64,000 nt of DNA, taken from positions 62,001-126,000 of the forward strand of contig CAVOZC010000018.1 of assembly GCA_963700865.1 (NCBI GenBank), written 5' to 3'. The translations under genes were made by a program, and so were the position numbers. Source of the DNA: CAVOGJ01 sp963700865. GTDB taxonomy: Bacteria; Planctomycetota; Planctomycetia; Pirellulales; Pirellulaceae. How positions within the stretch are numbered: the stretch's first letter is position 1; every line of letters begins with the position of its first letter. The notes beneath the pieces were generated by a model. That model was not told where the DNA came from. It searched no databases and was given only the letters and a program-made list of their open reading frames with translations. Shown piece by piece: positions 55,365 through 63,711 of this stretch.

Positions 55365-56618
55365 TTAACAGCCCGGATCGGCGGCCCACACCTGGAGCAA
55401 TTCCCCCACGACTTCGACGGCGGCTACCATTTCGTCCAGGCACGCCCACTCGAGGGGCGAATGCAGGTTGTGTTGCCCGGAGGAGAGGTTGGGCGTGGGG
55501 AGGCCCAATTCAGTCAATCGCGAGCCGTCGGTGCCACCCCGAATCACACACCGCTTGCAGGGTCGACCCAGCCGCCGGTGCGCCTCTTCGGCGTAAGCCA
55601 CAGCCCGCGGTTCTCGCCGCAAGCCGTCTCCCAAATTGCGATACTGCTGACGGACATCCACCGTGACCGAGCAGCCGGGAAAAAGGCGAGTCACTTCCGC
55701 GCCAATCCTCCGTAACAAGGTCGCTTGCTCCTCCAGGTGTGATGTCTCAAAGTCGCGGAGCAGCACCTTGAGCAGTACCTCGTCCACCCGGCCATGAACG
55801 ATGCGGTAGGGATGGAGAAATCCCTGCCGCTCTTCGGTGGTTTCGGGTGCCTGATCTTCGCGGGGCATCCGTTCGATGAAGGCCGCGGCAACGCGAATCG
55901 CATTCACCATACGACCCTTGGCGATCGCCGGGTGGATGTTCACGCCTTTGATCGTGACAGTCGCCTCATCGGCGGAAAACGTTTCCACGTCGATCGTATT
56001 CGCGGCCGGGCCATCCAGCGTGTAACAGACATCCGCCCGGAGGGCCGCCACGTCCACCTTATCGACTCCGCGGCCGATTTCCTCGTCACAGGTAAACAGG
56101 ATCCGCACATCCCCGTGGGGGATCGCTGGCTGCTCCAGGAGCGTCGCCGCCACTTCCATGATGATGGCCACACCCGCCTTGTCGTCCGCCCCCAAAAGGG
56201 TCGTCCCGTCCGTCGTGATCAGCGTGCAGCCGATCAGATTTTCCAATTCAGGACTCTCCGCGACCGTAATGATTTTCGTCGGGTCCCCCGGCAAGCAGAT
56301 GTCGCCGCCCGTGTAGGGCTCAATCACCTGAGGCTGGACATCTTTGCCGCTGGCGTCCGACGATGTGTCCATGTGCGCATTAAGCGCCACTACGGGACAG
56401 GCACCATCGATATTCCCCGGCAAAGTCGCGATCACCAGTGCATGCTCGTCCTGCTTCGCGTCTTGCAGTCCCATCGCGACAAGCTCTTGCTGTAACAGGC
56501 GACTCAACGCCCATTGCCCCTCGCTGCTGGGATACGCCTGCGAATCCGCGTTGGCTGTGGTCTCGATCTGTACGTACCGCAAAAAGCGTTGCTTGAGTCG
56601 TTCCTTGTTGATTTTCAT
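55365..56618 (-). CDS. pepT: Peptidase T (tripeptidase)
   Basis: An M20-family dizinc aminotripeptidase that acts in the cytoplasm on tripeptides. Zinc ligands are visible in order: His in ALNAHMDTSSD, bridging Asp in LLGADDKAGVAI, the catalytic pair Glu-Glu in FTCDEEIGRGVDKVD, Asp in CYTLDGP, and His near the end in SSGQHNLHSPLEW. The lid domain begins about ATVTIKGVNIHPAIAKGRMV. Length is 417 residues, close to E. coli PepT (408). ATG 56618 is chosen; GTG 56624 is two codons upstream. It is followed on the minus strand by the glycosyltransferase gene after a 141-base gap. Confidence 0.95.
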   Translation of the reverse strand: MKINKERLKQRFLRYVQIETTANADSQAYPSSEGQWALSRLLQQELVAMGLQDAKQDEHALVIATLPGNIDGACPVVALNAHMDTSSDASGKDVQPQVIEPYTGGDICLPGDPTKIITVAESPELENLIGCTLITTDGTTLLGADDKAGVAIIMEVAATLLEQPAIPHGDVRILFTCDEEIGRGVDKVDVAALRADVCYTLDGPAANTIDVETFSADEATVTIKGVNIHPAIAKGRMVNAIRVAAAFIERMPREDQAPETTEERQGFLHPYRIVHGRVDEVLLKVLLRDFETSHLEEQATLLRRIGAEVTRLFPGCSVTVDVRQQYRNLGDGLRREPRAVAYAEEAHRRLGRPCKRCVIRGGTDGSRLTELGLPTPNLSSGQHNLHSPLEWACLDEMVAAVEVVGELLQVWAADPGC

Positions 56619-56772
56619 ATCCACACCTTGGCTCTTGTGATGGGCACTTCACCAGCATGGTACGGCCCGCCGCCGTCGTTCGAAAGGCACGAGGCCCCGA
56701 CCGGCCGTCGCATCATCCGTACCGCTGTGATAAATTCAGGTCAATCGCTGCCCAATACGGGAGGAAGGGCCC

Positions 56773-57675
56773 ATGCCACGACCAGACGACGTCGGCTATT
56801 TTGTCTTCGATGTAGAGAGCGCCGCCAACGGGGATCTGATCTCAAATGTCCGTTATCCGGGCGAACGACTGAGCGGCAAACACGCGATTCTGCGGTATCG
56901 GGCCGAACTGATGGAGAACCAGGGGAGCGATTTCATCCCCTACACGTATCAACTGCCGATCTCGGTGGTGATCGCGAAGGTCCGAGACGATTTTTCCCTG
57001 GTGGATGTCGTGGTGCTCGACGAGCCTCACTTTCGCACGCATGTGATCACCGAACTTTTTTGGCGCGGCTGGGAAGCCTACCGCTTTCCGACCTTTGTCA
57101 GCTTCAACGGTCGCTCTTTTGACATGCCCCTCATGGAACTAGCCGCGTTCCAGTTTGGCGTGACCGCCCAACCGTGGTTCGACAGCGGCGGTCGCAGCTA
57201 CGATCAGCCCCGCTACCGCTACAACTCGGCGGCTCATCTTGATTTGCAGGATCTGTTCGTCAACTACGGTGCCACGCGGTTTCACGGCGGCCTGAACCTG
57301 GCCGCTACCCTGCTGGGAAAACCCGGAAAGATGGCCGTACAGGGTCACATGGTGCAGGACATGCATGACGAAGGAAAGCTGGCGGAAATCAACGACTACT
57401 GCCGCTGTGATGTCCTGGATACGTACTTTGTCTTCCTCCGCACCCGCGTCATGCTCGGGCAATTGACACTCGACCGCGAACAAGCCATCGTGGCAGAGAC
57501 AAAAGAGTGGCTGCTGGAACGGGCCGAGGATTCGGCCGCCTATGCCTCCTATCTCGATCACTGGTCGGATTGGCCCAACCCATGGCAGCTGGCCGAGCCC
57601 GCACCAACTGCCAACGCGGACCTGCCAAACGCCGACCGGGCCAAGCCCGCGGTCCAACCGTCTGGCCCCTCCTAA
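56773..57675 (+). CDS. Predicted 3'-5' exonuclease of the PolB exonuclease-domain type
   Basis: A DEDD-family exonuclease related to the proofreading domain of family B polymerases, here without a polymerase. Exo I is YFVFDVESAANGD (Asp-x-Glu, residues 9-21), Exo II is FVSFNGRSFDMPLMEL, and Exo III is NDYCRCDVLDTYFVFLR. The central part LDLQDLFVNYGATRFHGGLN + LAATLLGKPGK is typical of the family. Length is 300 residues with a Pro/Ala-rich tail. ATG 56773 has GGAGG at 56759-56763. It probably trims DNA ends in repair. It stands 1.1 kb upstream of the topoisomerase VI genes on the same strand, an association worth checking. Confidence 0.85.
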   Translation: MPRPDDVGYFVFDVESAANGDLISNVRYPGERLSGKHAILRYRAELMENQGSDFIPYTYQLPISVVIAKVRDDFSLVDVVVLDEPHFRTHVITELFWRGWEAYRFPTFVSFNGRSFDMPLMELAAFQFGVTAQPWFDSGGRSYDQPRYRYNSAAHLDLQDLFVNYGATRFHGGLNLAATLLGKPGKMAVQGHMVQDMHDEGKLAEINDYCRCDVLDTYFVFLRTRVMLGQLTLDREQAIVAETKEWLLERAEDSAAYASYLDHWSDWPNPWQLAEPAPTANADLPNADRAKPAVQPSGPS

Positions 57676-57842
57676 GCCCCAACCGGCCCCGCGCAGCGGG
57701 CCTCGATCAACGGACTCGTCCAGCGTCAAGTGTCAGACTTGGGCTTGGTCAAGGCCCCGGCTGTGGCGTCCCACCGCGGTCGACTGGGGCAAGATGCCGC
57801 TGCCATGGTGAGTGAACCCCTAACTTGCAACTGGACGAAGCA

Positions 57843-58376
57843 TCAGCGTGGCAGTTCGAACAGGTGATGCACGTACTTGAACGCCGCGCCGGCGTAGCTG
57901 GGCTGCCAATTGACGTTGGTTCGGCCCAGTCCTTTCGTGTGGTGGTAGGAGTAGACGTTCCGATAATGGGGCAGCGAATGGTGCGGCATCAGCGGAGGAT
58001 ACGTGAAGTAGGTGGGGACCGTCGGTTTCGGCGTGGCGAACGGCACCGGATAGGGCGGAGCCGGCCGACCGCAATGCTTGCCGTTGCCTCCGGAATCGCC
58101 GAACTTGGTCCGGAGGTGCCGAGCCCAATGGCCCGGTTCGTGGCGCCGCTGGTCGAAGGTTGCCGCCCCATCGCAAGCCTGGCCCTCGTAACAGCCGCCA
58201 TCGTAACCGTCGCCCATGCCGAAGCCCCCATTCAGCGACTCGCTGTCATAGACGGGGCCCTGTTCATGGATCGGACCGCACGTCGGGCACTGGCCGCTGG
58301 CCCCGCCGGGAGCTATCCAGGCGGTCAACAAGATCGTCGCGAGGGAGCCGGCAAGCCGGGAGAGGCGGGAATTCAT
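57843..58376 (-). CDS. Secreted Cys/Gly/Tyr-rich protein of unknown function
   Basis: A signal peptide (SRLAGSLATILLTAWIAPGG then ASGQ) precedes a low-complexity body of about 150 residues. It starts CPTCGPIHEQGPVYDSESLN, has a Gly-rich stretch GGFGMGDGYDGGCYEGQAC, and ends with Pro/His/Tyr-rich segments (YFTYPPLMPHHSLPHYRNVY). Four or more cysteines may form disulfides. Such short secreted proteins are common in planctomycetes. ATG 58376 has AAGGA about eight bases ahead. The longer reading to 58538 adds 54 residues that look non-coding. Confidence 0.7.
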   Translation of the reverse strand: MNSRLSRLAGSLATILLTAWIAPGGASGQCPTCGPIHEQGPVYDSESLNGGFGMGDGYDGGCYEGQACDGAATFDQRRHEPGHWARHLRTKFGDSGGNGKHCGRPAPPYPVPFATPKPTVPTYFTYPPLMPHHSLPHYRNVYSYHHTKGLGRTNVNWQPSYAGAAFKYVHHLFELPR

Positions 58377-58602
58377 CGGTTCGCATCCTTTCGGTCGTGA
58401 GTGGGCCGTCCTGGCCATCAAGGCGCAGCGGGGGGCCCGCAGCGTGTGGGCCCAACCGAGCCTGTCACCAGCGGGCTGGCTGCCAATACTTTCGGAGACA
58501 ACCATTCTGCCTGCTGAGCAAATGTTGGCGGTTGCCACGGCTCGATCGCCTGCCCCAGCCGGACTCGTCCGAATGTGCTGGTGAGCACCGGCGAAAAAAC
58601 GC

Positions 58603-58608
58603 TATAAT
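58603..58608 (+). promoter_or_regulatory. -10 box TATAAT upstream of top6B
   Basis: A perfect TATAAT, preceded by AAAAAACGC, stands 215 bases before the chosen top6B start. The best -35 candidate is TGGTGA at 58579-58584, with an 18-base spacer, which is weak. This gives a long leader for the topoisomerase transcript. Confidence 0.45.
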
Positions 58609-58808
58609 CATCCCAGCTTCACTAGATCGCTTGACTGACCAAGCCTGTTGCCGCGGCGACCTACCCTCAAGTCACGACCCATCGTCAAAGAGGGGACACC
58701 GTGACGAGGTACCTCGGCGGCGGCCCACAGGCCGCCTGCCATGCGGGCGACCGGCGGATGGTCCATCCGGGAACCGCCGTTGGCGATTGGCGGCACGGAA
58801 TCTTCGGT

Positions 58809-58815
58809 AAAGGAG
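58809..58815 (+). promoter_or_regulatory. Ribosome binding site deciding the top6B start
   Basis: AAAGGAG lies eight bases before TTG 58824. This is much better than anything before the upstream in-frame start at 58701, and it places the lysine-rich tail right after the start codon. Confidence 0.75.
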
Positions 58816-58823
58816 TGCATCGC

Positions 58824-60965
58824 TTGCCCATCAAGAAGAAAAAAGTCATCCGCAAAGGGAAGACGGGTGGTGCGGTCGGATCGGCCCGACTGGTCAAGAA
58901 GAAGAAAAAGAAGAAAGTCGCCGCTCCGACAAACGGGGCGCCGTCGAACGGCAGCGCCGTGGGCAAAGCCTCGATCAAATCGGCACCTGCTGCCGATCGA
59001 AAGCAGCGACGGGCCACGGCAGAATCGATGGCCAAATCGCAGCGCGACATCTCGGTCAGCGAATTCTTCGCCAAGAATCGACATCTGTTGGGTTTCGACA
59101 ATCCTCGTAAGGCGCTGCTGACGACCGTGAAGGAGGCGGTCGACAACTCGCTCGATGCCTGCGAGGAGGCCGGAATCGCTCCCGAAATCTGGGTACATGT
59201 CGAGCAGACGCGGGCGGACCGTTACAAGGTCGGCATCCAGGATAACGGCCCCGGGATCATGAAAAAACAGATCCCGCTCATCTTTGGCAAGCTGCTCTAC
59301 GGATCAAAATTTCATCGCCTTCGACAAAGTCGCGGACAGCAGGGAATTGGCATCAGCGCGGCCGGCATGTACGGAGTGCAGACGACAGGCAAGCCGGTCA
59401 AGATTATCTCCAAGACATCGAAGGGCAAACCGGCCCACTATTACGAAATCCAAATCGACACCAAGAAGAATGTCCCGGAAATCCTCAACGGCAAGGGGGA
59501 TGGGATTGACATCCCGCCCGGCGCCAAGGGTCAGGCGCTGATTGAGAAGTACGGCATCGAGTGGGTCGAGCAGAATCACGGCACGCGAGTCACCATTGAA
59601 TTGCAGAGTCGTTACCAACGGGGACGCGGCAGCATTGACGAATACCTGCATCAGACGGCCATCGCCAACCCGCACGTCACGCTGCATTTCATCGATCCCG
59701 AGGGGAACGAGACCCACTACGAGCGATCGACCGAAAAGTTGCCCAAGGAACCGAAGGAAATCAAACCGCATCCCTACGGTGTGGAACTTGGGCGACTGGC
59801 GACGATGCTGAAGGACACGAGCGAGCCGACTCTAGCCAGCTTCCTCAGCAAAAGTTTTTCGCGGGTGACGCCGGGAGTTGCGAAGCGCATTTGTGAGACC
59901 GCGAAATTGTCGACACGCTCGCGTCCTTCCCGCATTGGCCAGCGTGAGGCCGACGCGCTTTACCAGGCCATCCAGGCCACCAAGATCACGAACCCGTCAA
60001 CGGAGTGTATTTGCCCGATCGGTGAGGAGCTGATTCTAAAGGGGTTGCACCAAGTCGTCCCGGGCGAATTCTACACCGCGGCCACGCGGCCACCCGCTGT
60101 CTATCGGGGCAATCCGTTCCAGATCGAAGTCGGTCTTGTCTATGGCGGCGAGGCCCCCACGAAGCACATCGATCGGCAATTGCTGGAGGAACTGCTGGAG
60201 GCCACCGACGCCCGCACAATCCGCCAGTTTCTGATGAATACCTTCAGCTCGATCGGGTCCGATGGTGCGGATCGCATCATCAAGGAATCGGGACTGGGGA
60301 CCCGGCAGTCCCCCTCCAAGCTGAAACCGCGTGAGGCAGCGGCTTTGCTGCATGCCATGCAGAATGTCAATATCAGCGAAGGCCAGTCGATGGACGTCTT
60401 ACGGCTGGCCAATCGCGTCCCGCTGCAATTCCAGCATGCGGCCTGTGCGATCACGCAAACGGTCATGCAAACGAATTGGCGCAGTTACGGGTTGTCACAA
60501 ACACGGGGCTCGCTGCCACGCGGGCCGATCACGCTGATGGTGCATATCGCCAGTGTGTGGGTCCCCTTCACCAGCGAATCGAAGGAGGCGGTAGCGACAT
60601 ATCCGGAAATCCAGAAGGAGCTGCGGTTGGGATTGCAGGCGGTCGGTCGCAAGCTGGGCATGTACATGCGTAAGCGAAATCGCATGAAGCAGCAGTCAAA
60701 CCGACGAGACATTTTCATGCGCTACCTGGGGGAGGTAGCCACGGCCGTCTCGACCATCAACAAATCCGATCGCGACACGCTGTTCCAGCAATTGCTCAAG
60801 GTCGCCAAGCGGCAGACGGCGGAAGCCGACTTGAAACTCGATGACCGGGGCAAGGTGGTCGAAGAGGAAGTGGAATTCGGTAAAAACGTATTGATCGTGG
60901 ACCCCACCGATCGCATCCTCGAATCGGTCATGGCCGGCGTCCCTGAGACGAAGGGCACCGACTGA
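58824..60965 (+). CDS. top6B: DNA topoisomerase VI subunit B with lysine-rich tail and a probable second H2TH repeat
   Basis: The ATPase subunit of a type IIB topoisomerase. The GHKL site is complete: KEAVDNSLDACEEAG (about residue 104), IQDNGPGIMKKQIP (137) and RGQQGIGISAAGMYG (170). The H2TH domain follows (ASFLSKSFSRVTPGVAKRIC, about 335; then STECICPIGEELILKGLHQV). In the transducer region, after RPPAVYRGNPFQIEVGLVYG, a second similar unit appears (RQFLMNTFSSIGSDGADRII then KESGLGTRQSPSKLKPREA, about 465-505) before LRLANRVPLQFQHAACAITQ. The first 75 residues carry Lys-rich clusters (PIKKKKVIRKGKTGG, VKKKKKKKV). Start TTG 58824 has a strong ribosome site. Length is 713 residues, longer than archaeal forms (about 530-600). 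Top6A follows after 97 bases. Confidence 0.93.
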   Translation: MPIKKKKVIRKGKTGGAVGSARLVKKKKKKKVAAPTNGAPSNGSAVGKASIKSAPAADRKQRRATAESMAKSQRDISVSEFFAKNRHLLGFDNPRKALLTTVKEAVDNSLDACEEAGIAPEIWVHVEQTRADRYKVGIQDNGPGIMKKQIPLIFGKLLYGSKFHRLRQSRGQQGIGISAAGMYGVQTTGKPVKIISKTSKGKPAHYYEIQIDTKKNVPEILNGKGDGIDIPPGAKGQALIEKYGIEWVEQNHGTRVTIELQSRYQRGRGSIDEYLHQTAIANPHVTLHFIDPEGNETHYERSTEKLPKEPKEIKPHPYGVELGRLATMLKDTSEPTLASFLSKSFSRVTPGVAKRICETAKLSTRSRPSRIGQREADALYQAIQATKITNPSTECICPIGEELILKGLHQVVPGEFYTAATRPPAVYRGNPFQIEVGLVYGGEAPTKHIDRQLLEELLEATDARTIRQFLMNTFSSIGSDGADRIIKESGLGTRQSPSKLKPREAAALLHAMQNVNISEGQSMDVLRLANRVPLQFQHAACAITQTVMQTNWRSYGLSQTRGSLPRGPITLMVHIASVWVPFTSESKEAVATYPEIQKELRLGLQAVGRKLGMYMRKRNRMKQQSNRRDIFMRYLGEVATAVSTINKSDRDTLFQQLLKVAKRQTAEADLKLDDRGKVVEEEVEFGKNVLIVDPTDRILESVMAGVPETKGTD

Positions 60966-61062
60966 GCGGCCCGCCGTGCCGACTGGCCGGCAACGACGAC
61001 ACACGCCGCATCGCACGGCCACCTCGCCTTCCCCAACGCATTCTCCATGACGGAACCCTCCC

Positions 61063-62241
61063 ATGGCTAAACGTAAACTCGTTCGCAGAAAGAAATTGGC
61101 TGCCCAGTCGCCGACGGCAAGCCGTGCGAAGGCGTCGGTGCGACTCACGGATCGTGACAAGGCAACGCTCAGCAACCTGAAATCGCTGGCAGACCAGGTG
61201 GTGACCACGGCCAAACGTTCCCGACCGCCGCATCTCGATATTCCCTCACGGTCCCTCTCGAATGTGAGATTCAATCGGTCGAAACGCATTATCGAGATGG
61301 GAAACAACACCAATCGCCGCGAGTTATTCAACCTGTCGCAGGCGAAAAGTTACATGCAGACGATGCTCGTCGGCAGTGGCTGCCAACGTCTGATCGAAGA
61401 GGGCAAGACGACCAGCATCCGGGGTCTCTACTACATGCTCAAGCACACGATCGGAGGCACCAAAGAAGAGACGTTCAACGATCAAGCCGAATGTGATCCG
61501 ATCATCGAGGATATCGAAGTCACCCTCGATTCCCTTCGCGAGGAACTCCACCTTTATGCTTCGAATCGCGGCAACATGATGGGCGATTTGACGCTGGTCG
61601 ACTCGGGAACCGAATTGAATTGCAGTCGCGTGGGTCGCAATGGCTACAGCATCCCGTCCATTGTCGAACCCAATGTTGTCAAGTTCGTGAAGCATAACGC
61701 CAAGTTTATCTTGCACGTGGAAAAGGACACCGTCTACAGTCGCTTTGTCGAGGATGAGTTCTGGAAAAAACACAAATGCATCTTGTCCCACGGCAGCGGG
61801 CAACCCCCACGAGGTGTGCGGCGGATGCTCAATCGCATGCATCAGGAACTGAAGCTGCCCATCTACTGTTTGCTCGATAACGATCCGTGGGGATACTATA
61901 TTTACAGCGTCATCAAGCAAGGATCGATCAACTTGGCGTTCGAGTCGCAGCGGATGGCGATTCCTACCGCCAAGTTCATCGGGCTCCGCAGTAGAGATTA
62001 TGAACGCTGCCAACTCTCCTCGAGCGTGCAAATCAAGCTGAGCGACACGGATAAGAAGCGGGCTCGGCAGATTGCCAAGTACGCCTGGTTTGAGAAAAAG
62101 CCGGCCTGGCAAAAAGAAATCAAAAAGATGCTCGATAACGACTTCAAGCTGGAGGTCGAGTCCTTGATCAGCAAGGACATCAGTTATGTGACCGAGGAGT
62201 ATGTGCCGCAGCGGTTACGCGACCAGGATTTTCTCGATTGA
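61063..62241 (+). CDS. top6A: DNA topoisomerase VI subunit A (Spo11-like)
   Basis: The DNA-cleaving subunit, homologous to eukaryotic Spo11. The catalytic tyrosine is in TSIRGLYYMLKHT; by comparison with Spo11 (FY pair) it is the second, Tyr124. The Toprim metal site is ILHVEKD (Glu220) and LLDNDPWGYYIY (Asp272, Asp274). Also seen are GTELNCSRVGRNGYSIP and SHGSGQPPRGVRRMLNRMHQ. The N-terminus is basic (MAKRKLVRRKKLAAQ), echoing the tail of subunit B. Length is 392 residues, close to archaeal A subunits (about 370-390). It starts 97 bases after top6B, surely one transcript. Bacterial topoisomerase VI is uncommon and probably came by transfer from archaea (inference). Confidence 0.94.
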   Translation: MAKRKLVRRKKLAAQSPTASRAKASVRLTDRDKATLSNLKSLADQVVTTAKRSRPPHLDIPSRSLSNVRFNRSKRIIEMGNNTNRRELFNLSQAKSYMQTMLVGSGCQRLIEEGKTTSIRGLYYMLKHTIGGTKEETFNDQAECDPIIEDIEVTLDSLREELHLYASNRGNMMGDLTLVDSGTELNCSRVGRNGYSIPSIVEPNVVKFVKHNAKFILHVEKDTVYSRFVEDEFWKKHKCILSHGSGQPPRGVRRMLNRMHQELKLPIYCLLDNDPWGYYIYSVIKQGSINLAFESQRMAIPTAKFIGLRSRDYERCQLSSSVQIKLSDTDKKRARQIAKYAWFEKKPAWQKEIKKMLDNDFKLEVESLISKDISYVTEEYVPQRLRDQDFLD

Positions 62242-62460
62242 CGACCGAGCCGGACAGGGCCTCGCCCGGGAGCACGAGGTGGCCCCCATCCTCGGAAGGC
62301 GAGGCAAAGGTCACGCCCGAGCTGCTCAGCGAGCTACCTGCGATTCCGTAAACTCGTGCCGCGGTAACTGCCGATCATGGATGGGGGCAGCGGGCAGCCC
62401 TGGACTCGCCCAGGCGTGCCTCATTATGCTCCGCCCTCGCTTGAACCCTGGGACCTGGCC

Positions 62461-63096
62461 ATGACCAAATCACGAACCGCTCTGTATCCGTTGTGCGTTG
62501 TCCTCTGCCTGGCGTCCCTGGCATCCGGCCAGGGGAATACGCAGCGCGGTGCCGTCTTGGGCGGGCTGACCGGCGCGGCCGCCGGGGCCCTCATCGGCAA
62601 CCACAACCACGAGGCGGGTGCTGGCGCCGCCATCGGTGGCGCGATCGGCGTGGTGGCCGGTTCCGTGCTGGGCCGAGCCGAAGACCAACGCGCTCAGGAA
62701 GCTTATGCTTATCAGCAACGGCAGCAGGCCTATTTTTCGCAACGGGCACTTTCCCCCGCGGATGCCGTCCAATTGACTCAAAACCAGATCAGTGATCCGG
62801 TCATCATCAGCGCCATTCGTAACCATGGCGTGCAGCGGCCCCTCGAAATCGCGGACATCGTCTATCTCAGCCAGAACGGCGTCAGCGATCAAGTGATTCA
62901 AGCCATGCAGGCGGCTGGCAGTGGACCGTATGCCGGGCCAGGCCCAGCCGTCGTGACTCGTCCGGTGCCGGTCGCGGTGCCCACCTACGTCGGGCCCCCG
63001 GTCGTGTATGGTTATCCGCAACCTTCCTTCGTACTTCGCGTGGGTGGTGGTTACGGTCATGGGCATGGCCACGGTGGGTGCCGGCGCCATTGGTAG
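62461..63096 (+). CDS. Glycine-zipper outer-envelope protein
   Basis: The signal peptide is clear (ALYPLCVVLCLASLASG, then Q). A glycine zipper follows: GAVLGGLTGAAAGALIGNHN and GAGAAIGGAIGVVAGSVLGR, a motif of SlyB/OmpA-like or YMGG proteins that inserts in membranes. The middle is helical with two similar units (LSPADAVQLTQNQISDPVII and IADIVYLSQNGVSDQVIQAM). The C-terminus is Pro/Val-rich, then Gly/His-rich (GGYGHGHGHGG), perhaps binding metal. Length is 211 residues. ATG 62461 is chosen; the upstream in-frame start at 62377 adds residues that do not look like a signal. An envelope role is likely; nothing more specific can be said. Confidence 0.75.
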   Translation: MTKSRTALYPLCVVLCLASLASGQGNTQRGAVLGGLTGAAAGALIGNHNHEAGAGAAIGGAIGVVAGSVLGRAEDQRAQEAYAYQQRQQAYFSQRALSPADAVQLTQNQISDPVIISAIRNHGVQRPLEIADIVYLSQNGVSDQVIQAMQAAGSGPYAGPGPAVVTRPVPVAVPTYVGPPVVYGYPQPSFVLRVGGGYGHGHGHGGCRRHW

Positions 63097-63711
63097 ACGG
63101 CTGGGAGATTCGCTGGGAATGCCTGGCGATGTCCTCCACCCACGACGGGCCATGGTGTGGCCCGAGCTCCCCAAGCTGAACTCAGCGATCGCCGTCCAGC
63201 GTCGAGAAAGCCTCGCGACGTGATCGGCACGCCGCGGGCATCCGTGGCCGTTCTTTCGCCATCCTCGGTCTCCGGCTGCGCATCGCCAGCGGCGTCTCGC
63301 CGGCAGCCCTGCCGTCTTGCCCGCTCCGGAAAAAAGGCGGCGGTTGCTGGGTCCCGCAGCGCGGTTGGCTCCTGAACGAGGCCCCCCAGAAGGTCCAAAT
63401 TGCCGGTCAGGTAAGCTGGCGAACCCTTGCGGTGCATGCCGGTTGTGCGTTTCCAACCGTTCGAAATCTCTTTGATGCGGGCGCAATAGCGACAAGCCCT
63501 ACGATCGCGCACGTCGATAGCAACCTTGACACGGTCGGCATGTCGTCACTTGTGACACGACCCGCCGTTTTCGCAAACGTGAATCGCCACGACTTATCCG
63601 CAACAACCTTTCAGCCCCAATAAAACGAACGTTTCCGATGAAAACGATCGCTTGCTGCGAGCAACGCGGGACGTGGGCGTCCTTAGGGCGGGCAACGACA
63701 GGAGTATTAGT
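63097..63711. other. Intergenic region, no supported gene
   Basis: This 615-base stretch is the longest gap. A minus-strand frame (63057-63512) covers much of it but has no family resemblance, no ribosome site and a composition like a chance frame. The last 150 bases become richer in A and T and probably hold the promoter and leader of the final gene; the ribosome site AGGAG is at 63700-63704. Confidence 0.4.

Larger units (their letters stand above)
58377..58823. other. Divergent intergenic region with a promoter and ribosome site
   Basis: No gene is seen in these 447 bases between the secreted-protein gene and topoisomerase VI B. A perfect -10 box lies at 58603-58608 and a ribosome site at 58809-58815. 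A 200-base leader would then precede the top6B start. An in-frame reading from 58701 is possible but has no ribosome site. Confidence 0.5.

Noticed and set aside
63057..63512. A 151-residue minus-strand frame in the last long gap
   Set aside because: No ribosome site, no domain, Arg/Ala/Gly-rich composition like other chance frames, and overlap with the end of the glycine-zipper gene.
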